Shown: in pieces, positions 58,257 through 64,000 of the stretch
Layout: each line of letters begins with the position of its first letter
Numbering within the stretch: the first letter of the stretch is position 1
NCBI RefSeq assembly: GCF_022539405.1
Contig: NZ_CP054394.1
Location: forward strand, 746,501 to 810,500
Origin: Natranaerofaba carboxydovora
Lineage (GTDB): Bacteria; Bacillota; Natranaerobiia; Natranaerobiales; Natranaerofabaceae
DNA length: 64,000 bases
Direction of reading: 5' to 3'
Notes under the pieces: generated by a model
What the model was told of the DNA's origin: nothing
What the model saw: the letters and a program-made list of their open reading frames with translations, nothing else
Databases searched by the model: none
Translations under genes and position numbers: made by a program

Positions 58257-59393
58257 ATGGTAGATATTTGTAGAGGTTGTGTTTCAAATTTAAAAAAATA
58301 TGTTCCAGGAAGAACTGAAGAAGAAGTAAAAAAGGAATTTGGACTTGATAAAGTTGTTAAGCTTGCAAGTAATGAAAATCCTTTAGGTCCTTCACCAAAA
58401 GCTGTAGAGGCTATTAAAGATTATGCCTCAAAAGTTTATGTATATCCTGATGGTTCGTACAGAAAATTGAAAGAAAAATTATCCGAGGAATTAGATATTT
58501 CTTTTGAAAATATAACCCTTGGATGTGGTTCTGATGAAGTAATAAAATTGATTGGAGAAACTTTCTTAGATCCTGGTGATGAGATTGTTACTGCTTGGCC
58601 AACTTTTCCTATATATAAGCATATTGCAAAGCTTATGGATGCTAATGTAGTTGAAATACCGCTTAAATCTTTCAAACATGATCTAAACAAAATGGCAGAT
58701 GCTATTACAGACAAGACCAAAATTGTTTTTATATGTAGTCCCAACAATCCTACAGGCACAATTGTTACACAAGATGAAATCGAAGGATTTTTAAACAAAG
58801 TTCCTGACGATGTTTTGGTAGTCTTTGATGAAGCTTATGTTGAATATGTAGAATCCGATGATTTTGCAGATGCACTAAAATTATTCAAAGACAACAAATG
58901 GAATAACAAAAAAATTGTTACCCTGAGGACTTTTTCAAAAATTCATGGTCTTGCAGGCCTAAGAATTGGATATGGTATTACTTCTCCCGAAATTATTGAA
59001 CCTATTGAGAAGGTAAGAGAACCATTTAATGTGAATTCCGTTGCCCATGAGGCTGCTATTGCTTCTTTGGAAGACAAAGAACATATAGAAAAAAGCCGCA
59101 AGGAAAATTTTAAAGAGAAAAAATACTTACAAAAGACACTCAAAACATTAGGTTTTGAAGCTGAAGATACAGAGGCTAACTTTTTGAATGTTAAGTCACC
59201 ATTTTGTGATATGGAATTATTTGACGAACTTATGAAAAAAGGAATTATTATGCGTCCAGGCAGTTTACTCGGGCTGCCGGGTTATTTTCGATTGACCGTT
59301 GGCAAAGAAAAAGACAATCGTTATTTATGTGATAAAATCAAAGAGATTCTAGCCGAAAGAAAAGGTAATGATGCTAATGCTATGAATAATTAA
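58257..59393 (+). CDS. hisC: Histidinol-phosphate/aromatic aminotransferase (HisC-like)
   Basis: A 378-residue class I/II aminotransferase: KLASNENPLGPSPKAVEAIK, YPDGSYRKLKEKLSEEL, FICSPNNPTGTIVTQDEIEG, VFDEAYVEYVESDDFADALK and the PLP lysine in LRTFSKIHGLAGLRIGYGI. HisC-type enzymes also transaminate prephenate, phenylpyruvate or hydroxyphenylpyruvate. As the first gene before aroF-tyrA-aroA, with no his genes nearby, a role in tyrosine/phenylalanine synthesis is likely. GGAGG before ATG. Confidence 0.9.
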   Translation: MVDICRGCVSNLKKYVPGRTEEEVKKEFGLDKVVKLASNENPLGPSPKAVEAIKDYASKVYVYPDGSYRKLKEKLSEELDISFENITLGCGSDEVIKLIGETFLDPGDEIVTAWPTFPIYKHIAKLMDANVVEIPLKSFKHDLNKMADAITDKTKIVFICSPNNPTGTIVTQDEIEGFLNKVPDDVLVVFDEAYVEYVESDDFADALKLFKDNKWNNKKIVTLRTFSKIHGLAGLRIGYGITSPEIIEPIEKVREPFNVNSVAHEAAIASLEDKEHIEKSRKENFKEKKYLQKTLKTLGFEAEDTEANFLNVKSPFCDMELFDELMKKGIIMRPGSLLGLPGYFRLTVGKEKDNRYLCDKIKEILAERKGNDANAMNN

Positions 59394-59419
59394 GGAATAT
59401 GAGATTGGGGGAATAAAAC

Positions 59420-60433
59420 ATGATAGTAGTTATGGGAAGAGAATCAACGGATAACAATGTTGATGAAGTAATTGATAAGCTAAAAGGATGGGGTTTTGGA
59501 GTTAATCTTTCTAAAGGCGATCACAAGACAGTAATAGGAGTTATTGGGGATCGTAAAGAAGAAGTAAAATCGTCTTTGGAAGCACTATCATATGTGGAAA
59601 AAGTGGTTTCTGTTAGTCAACCGTTTAAACTGGTTAGCAGGGACTTTCAACCTGAAGATTCAGTGATAGATATTGGCCATACCAAAATTGGTGGAGAAGA
59701 GTTAATTCTGATGGTCGGTCCTTGTGCTGTTGAAAATGAAAATATCCTTATAGATACGGCAAAGGTGGCTAAAGAGACCGGGTGTCAGTTTTTGAGAGGC
59801 GGGGCTTATAAGCCTAGAAGCTCACCTTATAGTTTCCAGGGACTTGGTGAAGAAGGACTAAAATTACTTAAAAAAGTAAAAGAGGAAAAAGGGCTTTCAG
59901 TGATTTCTGAAGTTATGGATAAGGAACAGGTTGAGCTTGTTAAAGATCATGTTGATGTGCTGCAGATTGGGACTAGAAATATGCAAAACTTTAATCTTCT
60001 AAAAGCTGTAGGCAAACAGGAAAAGCCTGTACTTTTGAAAAGAGGAATGAGCTCAACCATAGAGGAATGGTTGATGGCTGCTGAATATATTATGGCTGAA
60101 GGTAACTTCAAAGTTATACTCTGTGAAAGAGGGATAAGAACTTTTGAAACAGCTACAAGAAACACATTAGACCTTTCTGCTATTCCTGTAGTTAAAAGCA
60201 AAAGTCATCTTCCAGTAGTAGTTGATCCAAGTCATGGGGTTGGTAAGTCAGATTTTGTTCCGCAGATGAGTAAAGCTGCTGTTGCAGCTGGGGCTGATGG
60301 GCTCTTGATCGAGGTTCATCCAAATCCTGAGAGTGCTGTTTCTGATGGGCCGCAGTCGTTAGATTTTGGTGGACTAAGAAAATTAGTAAAAGAATTGAAA
60401 GAGATTGCTCCGGTGGTTGGTAGAAAACTATAG
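59420..60433 (+). CDS. aroF: 3-deoxy-7-phosphoheptulonate synthase
   Basis: First step of the shikimate pathway. A 337-residue protein with an N-terminal ferredoxin-like regulatory domain (about 1-70, MIVVMGRESTDNNVDEVIDK) and a TIM barrel: LMVGPCAVENENILIDTAKV, RGGAYKPRSSPYSFQGLGEE, LQIGTRNMQNFNLLKAVGKQ, VDPSHGVGKSDFVPQMSKAA. This is the type I-beta form, usually feedback-controlled through the N-terminal domain. Confidence 0.96.
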   Translation: MIVVMGRESTDNNVDEVIDKLKGWGFGVNLSKGDHKTVIGVIGDRKEEVKSSLEALSYVEKVVSVSQPFKLVSRDFQPEDSVIDIGHTKIGGEELILMVGPCAVENENILIDTAKVAKETGCQFLRGGAYKPRSSPYSFQGLGEEGLKLLKKVKEEKGLSVISEVMDKEQVELVKDHVDVLQIGTRNMQNFNLLKAVGKQEKPVLLKRGMSSTIEEWLMAAEYIMAEGNFKVILCERGIRTFETATRNTLDLSAIPVVKSKSHLPVVVDPSHGVGKSDFVPQMSKAAVAAGADGLLIEVHPNPESAVSDGPQSLDFGGLRKLVKELKEIAPVVGRKL

Positions 60434-60443
60434 AGGTGAGATG

Positions 60444-61298
60444 ATGAAAAAAATAGCGGTAATAGGAGTAGGTTTGATTGCTGGTAGCTTATCCTGGGCC
60501 ATTAAAAAAAGCGATGTGTCTTTGGATATAATCGGTATAGACAAGTCCGAGAATGCTCTTATTAATGCTGCCAAAAAAGGGATAATTGATGATTACACGA
60601 CGAATGTGGTTGAAGGAATAAAAGACAGAGATATGATAATTCTGGGTGCGCCCGTTCTTCAGATCGAAGATCTGCTAAAGAAAGTGTCCTCTTCGCTAAA
60701 AGATGATGCTGTACTAATTGATGTAGGTAGCACTAAAAGTAATGTTTGTAAAAAAGCTGTTGAAGTATTGCCAGAAAACGTGAATTTTATAGGAGGACAT
60801 CCAATGACAGGCTCCGAGTTAAGCGGTGTTGAATATGCTGACTCGGAGTTGTTTATAAATAGGCCGTTTATTCTAACACCATTAACTGATCATGAATCAG
60901 GTCTTGATAAATTAAATTTTGTAGAGAACTTGCTTAGTAGAATAGGGGCTAAACCTGTAATTATGGATCCGGATGAACATGACTATGTTATGGCTTCTAT
61001 CAGTCATCTCCCTCATTTTTTGGCTTTTTCACTGGTGGCCTGTGTGATGCTTGATGAAGAATTGCAGATTGATAAAGAACTGTTTGCTGGGGGATTTAGA
61101 GATACAACCAGAGTAGCTATGGGAGATAGTGAAATGTGGAGTGAAATATTTATAAGAAATAAAGATAATTTGAAAAAGTGGGTAGAAAAATTTAAAGCTC
61201 AAGGGGACGAGATTATAAATATGGTAGAAAATGATGATAAAAATGAGCTGATTAAGTGTTTAGATGAAATAAAAAATGCTAGAAAAAAACTTTCCTAA
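60444..61298 (+). CDS. tyrA: Prephenate dehydrogenase
   Basis: Oxidatively decarboxylates prephenate to 4-hydroxyphenylpyruvate with NAD+. About 284 residues: KKIAVIGVGLIAGSLSWAIK (Rossmann), LIDVGSTKSNVCKKAVE, FIGGHPMTGSELSGVEYADS and MASISHLPHFLAFSLVAC. No ACT domain at the C-terminus. The ATG at 60444 follows GAGGTG by 5 bases; another ATG at 60441 is adjacent. 10 bases after aroF. Confidence 0.94.
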   Translation: MKKIAVIGVGLIAGSLSWAIKKSDVSLDIIGIDKSENALINAAKKGIIDDYTTNVVEGIKDRDMIILGAPVLQIEDLLKKVSSSLKDDAVLIDVGSTKSNVCKKAVEVLPENVNFIGGHPMTGSELSGVEYADSELFINRPFILTPLTDHESGLDKLNFVENLLSRIGAKPVIMDPDEHDYVMASISHLPHFLAFSLVACVMLDEELQIDKELFAGGFRDTTRVAMGDSEMWSEIFIRNKDNLKKWVEKFKAQGDEIINMVENDDKNELIKCLDEIKNARKKLS

Positions 61299-61330
61299 AT
61301 GAGCTTTTTGAGGAGGATGAAGATTAGAAT

Positions 61331-62641
61331 ATGGTGGAAATAATTGATGCAACTAATCCTTTAAAAGGTAAATATAAAGTGCCGGGAGACAAATCTATCT
61401 CTCACAGGGCTGCTATATTAAGTTCAATATCTGAGGATACAGTAAAGATATTTGGTTATTCAAACGGCAAAGATTGTCTTTCTACTTTAGATTGTATGGA
61501 AAAGTTAGGAGTACATATAGACTGGAATCAAAACCCGGATGATGTACTAACTATTGAAGGCAAATCTTTATATTTGTATGAACCTTATGATGTATTAGAT
61601 GCTAATAACTCAGGAACTACTACCAGGCTTTTGTTAGGAGTGCTTAGTGGACAGGAGTTTTTTAGCTGTATAACAGGAGATGACTCACTTAGAGCTAGAC
61701 CAATGAAAAGAGTTGTAGAGCCTTTGACATCAATGGGTGCTAAATTTCATGGGAGAGAAAACTCTAATAAACTACCTCTTTGTTGCCTTGGAAGAAAAGA
61801 AAAACCTTCTAAAACAAAATATAAACTGCCTGTGGCAAGCGCTCAAGTAAAGTCGGCAATCTTGCTAGCGGGGTTATATTGCGATGAGGAAATAGAGGTA
61901 ATTGAACCCTCTAGGACTCGTGATCATACAGAAAGAATGTTAAAGGCTATGGGGGTAAATATAGACAGTTCTAAAGTGAGCGAAACCGAAGGTGCTCGTA
62001 AGATTACAATGAAACCTGCAGAAAAATTAAATTTTAGCTATGAGATCAAAATTCCAGGAGATTTTTCCTCGGCTGCCTTTTTGATTGCTTGTACTATACT
62101 TAAAGAGGATAGTAATATTATTGTTGAAGAAGTAGGAATAAATCCTACTAGAACAGGATTTTTGCAGGTACTAGAAAAAATGGGGGTAAAGTTTAACATA
62201 AAAAATGAAAGAATCAGCTGTAATGAGCCAATAGCCGATATTGAAGCCGAATATAATCCTACCCTAGAAGCATGTACCGTTGAAGGGGACCTTGTTGCCA
62301 ACGTTATTGATGAATTGCCATTATTCGCAGTTCTAGCAACCCAGGCGCAAGGCACTACTGTACTTAAAGATGCCAAAGAGCTTAGATATAAAGAGACGGA
62401 TAGAATTAAAGCAATTACATCTGAGCTTACCAAAATGGGAGCAAATATATCTGAAAAAGAAGATGGCTTCATAGTAAAAGGCCCAACTCCTTTAAAAGGA
62501 GAAAGAGTAAAAAGCTTTGATGATCATAGAATTGCCATGGCTTTATCTGTGGCAGCCAAAATTTCCACAGGTAAAACATATATTGAAAACCCTGAATGTG
62601 CTGACATATCATTTCCAGGATTTTACCAATACTTTAAGTAG
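61331..62641 (+). CDS. aroA: 5-enolpyruvylshikimate-3-phosphate synthase
   Basis: A 436-residue two-domain enzyme of the shikimate pathway: KVPGDKSISHRAAILSSISE, DANNSGTTTRLLLGVLSG, PVASAQVKSAILLAGLYC, EPSRTRDHTERMLKAMG, LRYKETDRIKAI and SFDDHRIAMALSVAAKI. Residues around the PEP site follow the class II (Bacillota) pattern. The usual GNAGT is NNSGT here. GAGGAGGATG is upstream of the ATG. Confidence 0.96.
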   Translation: MVEIIDATNPLKGKYKVPGDKSISHRAAILSSISEDTVKIFGYSNGKDCLSTLDCMEKLGVHIDWNQNPDDVLTIEGKSLYLYEPYDVLDANNSGTTTRLLLGVLSGQEFFSCITGDDSLRARPMKRVVEPLTSMGAKFHGRENSNKLPLCCLGRKEKPSKTKYKLPVASAQVKSAILLAGLYCDEEIEVIEPSRTRDHTERMLKAMGVNIDSSKVSETEGARKITMKPAEKLNFSYEIKIPGDFSSAAFLIACTILKEDSNIIVEEVGINPTRTGFLQVLEKMGVKFNIKNERISCNEPIADIEAEYNPTLEACTVEGDLVANVIDELPLFAVLATQAQGTTVLKDAKELRYKETDRIKAITSELTKMGANISEKEDGFIVKGPTPLKGERVKSFDDHRIAMALSVAAKISTGKTYIENPECADISFPGFYQYFK

Positions 62642-62662
62642 GTCTGCGGATTTTTTTTGCAG

Positions 62663-62690
62663 GCAAGTTAAATCTTGCTTTTTTTCTTTT
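62663..62690 (+). terminator. Terminator after aroA
   Basis: GCAAG-TTAAAT-CTTGC followed by TTTTTTT. Confidence 0.7.
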
Positions 62691-62756
62691 TTTGTGGGAT
62701 TATAAACGGGACAACTTTAGTTTTTGATCTTTCTATTAAAGATTGGAGTGAATAAG

Positions 62757-64000
62757 TTGCAATATACTAAGTTTCTCTACCCTGAAATTTTCGTAGATTA
62801 TCTAAACTTTAGCGATAAAATAGGAAATTTTTATAGATTAAATCCTTTTGAACAGGATTCATTTAGATCTAGATATCAAGAAATAGTAGCGGACTATCCT
62901 CTTGATCGACGCAGAAAACTTGTTAACTGTCTATCTGCTTACAATAAAGAAATAAGCGATGATCCTCAGGTAATGAAGTCGATCGAAAAATTAAAAGATC
63001 CTGAAAGTGTTGTGGTAATTACAGGACAGCAGCCTGGGATTCTTAGTGGGCCTTTATATACTATTTATAAAGCGATTACAGCAATAAAACTGGCAAAAAA
63101 ACAGGAAAAACTACTAGGCAAAAATGTGGTGCCTATTTTTTGGCTAGCTTCTGAAGATCATGATATAGATGAAGTAAACAGTATAAATCTGAGAAATTTA
63201 AGGGGCAAAATAGAAAGTTTTAATTTGTTTACCCAAAAACCTAATTCTTCAATTGGAGAAGTTTTACTTAATGATGGAGCAACGAAGTTATTAAATAACA
63301 TTGAAAATTTTGTTTGCGGAACTGACTTAGAAGATAAGCCGGAGTATTTTGATAAATGGATGAAAAATTATAGAGATGCTGCTAAAAAGTCTAACTATCT
63401 ACCAGAATGGACTGCTAGAATTTTAATGAGTTTATTTTCCAAGTATGGACTTTTGATAGTAGATCCAATGCTAGAAGAGATGCGTGAGATGTCAAAAGAT
63501 ATTTTTTTGAAAGCTGTAGATTTTAAAAATGGAGTCTATGGAGAAGTGAATAAAAAAGAAAATCTTGTAAAAAAAGCAGGTTATAAGCCAGTTATTAACC
63601 TACAAAAAAACCACACTGGTCTATTTTATAATGAAAATAACAGAAAAGCTCTTATATATGAGGATGAAAAATATAAAACAAGAGATGAAGAATATAGTTT
63701 TTCAGAAAAAGAATTAAAAAACATAATTGAAAATAATCCAGCATGCTTTAGCCCTAATGTAGCTTTGAGACCTGCCTTGCAGGATTATATTTTTCCTACA
63801 CTATCGTATGTTGCAGGGCCAGGGGAAATAGGGTACTTTTCCCAGCTTAAGGGTGTATATGAATCCTTTGATATGAAAATGCCACTAATATATCCAAGGG
63901 AAAGATTTGTATTAATTGAACCTGAAATGAAAGAAATTATGGATAATTACGATATTAAGCTTGAAGATATCTTTTTTGAATGGCAGGCGAAAAAAGATAA
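62757..64000 (+). CDS. bshC: Bacillithiol biosynthesis cysteine-adding enzyme BshC (partial)
   Basis: The last enzyme of bacillithiol synthesis adds cysteine to glucosaminyl-malate. The gene runs off the right edge; about 414 codons are visible of an expected 530-540. Seen: VVVITGQQPGILSGPLYTIY (the nucleotide-binding-like start), VVPIFWLASEDHDIDEVNSI, ALRPALQDYIFPTLSYVAGP and GEIGYFSQLKGVYESFDMK. TTG start with GGAGTG about 7-8 bases upstream. Bacillithiol-type thiol chemistry would help against metalloids and soft metals. Confidence 0.93.
   Translation, partial: MQYTKFLYPEIFVDYLNFSDKIGNFYRLNPFEQDSFRSRYQEIVADYPLDRRRKLVNCLSAYNKEISDDPQVMKSIEKLKDPESVVVITGQQPGILSGPLYTIYKAITAIKLAKKQEKLLGKNVVPIFWLASEDHDIDEVNSINLRNLRGKIESFNLFTQKPNSSIGEVLLNDGATKLLNNIENFVCGTDLEDKPEYFDKWMKNYRDAAKKSNYLPEWTARILMSLFSKYGLLIVDPMLEEMREMSKDIFLKAVDFKNGVYGEVNKKENLVKKAGYKPVINLQKNHTGLFYNENNRKALIYEDEKYKTRDEEYSFSEKELKNIIENNPACFSPNVALRPALQDYIFPTLSYVAGPGEIGYFSQLKGVYESFDMKMPLIYPRERFVLIEPEMKEIMDNYDIKLEDIFFEWQAKKD

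Noticed and set aside
1-64000. CRISPR arrays, tRNA or rRNA genes, phage genes
   Set aside because: No regularly spaced direct repeats, cloverleaf sequences, rRNA segments or phage structural genes were recognised.

Overview
The window is 64 kb of AT-rich, densely packed bacterial chromosome with Bacillota-style Shine-Dalgarno sites, many TTG/GTG starts and an alpha/beta-type small acid-soluble spore protein, so the source is most likely a spore-forming Bacillota. The gene content points to a respiring anaerobe: a molybdopterin oxidoreductase, molybdenum cofactor synthesis, System II cytochrome c maturation, oxygen-independent heme synthesis through siroheme, a CooC-type maturation ATPase and DapL-type lysine synthesis. 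Very acidic exported domains hint at a haloalkaliphilic lineage (Natranaerobiales-like), but this is only inference.

Layout. 1-6.8 kb: the end of a molybdenum reductase catalytic subunit with its four-cluster Fe-S partner (most like respiratory arsenate reductase ArrAB), a TorD chaperone, an extra ferredoxin, TatA, and a sensor cascade of PhnD-like lipoprotein, NarX-type kinase and NarL-type regulator. 7-11 kb: a metal/metalloid accessory region with two DUF318/ArsP-type permeases, a thioredoxin-like protein, a small CC-motif protein, several gene remnants and an intact CueR-type operator in front of a wrecked gene. 11-24 kb: an acidic tandem FMN-binding lipoprotein, YyaL-like protein, thiSGHE under a TPP riboswitch, an AGCS symporter, argS, a tetraprenyl-beta-curcumene synthase homologue facing a polyprenyl synthase, a small export protein and a rhomboid. 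25-27 kb: lysC-dapA under a lysine riboswitch. 28-38 kb: spore protein, CcdA/ResA and ResB/ResC cytochrome c maturation, cooC, and the Moco genes mobA, moaA (Moco riboswitch), MOSC, two MoeA-type genes and mobB. 38.9-49 kb: one long heme operon, hemA-sirC-hemC-cobA/hemD-ahbC-hemB-ahbD-ahbA-ahbB-hemL. 49-53 kb: hbd, crotonase, cobalamin adenosyltransferase, MeaB, RseC-like. 53-58 kb: lysA-dapF-dapL and asd. 58-62.6 kb: hisC-like, aroF, tyrA, aroA. The window ends inside bshC.

How it fits together: Moco, heme and cytochrome c maturation would supply the kind of respiratory reductase seen at the left edge; the sensor lipoprotein/kinase/regulator would switch it on; the permeases and thioredoxin would handle toxic metalloid products. 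Lysine, aromatic and thiamine clusters are housekeeping with RNA-level control.

The most notable unexplained structure is a family of about ten copies of a terminal-inverted-repeat element (core TGGTGCAAAAAGTC). It ranges from a full 223-bp copy with nested hairpins to solo ends and a minimal terminator. Eight copies sit at or within about 10 bp of a stop codon, and in several the element supplies the stop codon or C-terminal residues. Further leads are the CueR-type promoter, a T-box-like leader before the aromatic operon, an unassigned attenuator before lysA, and an anti-Shine-Dalgarno upstream of the spore protein gene.
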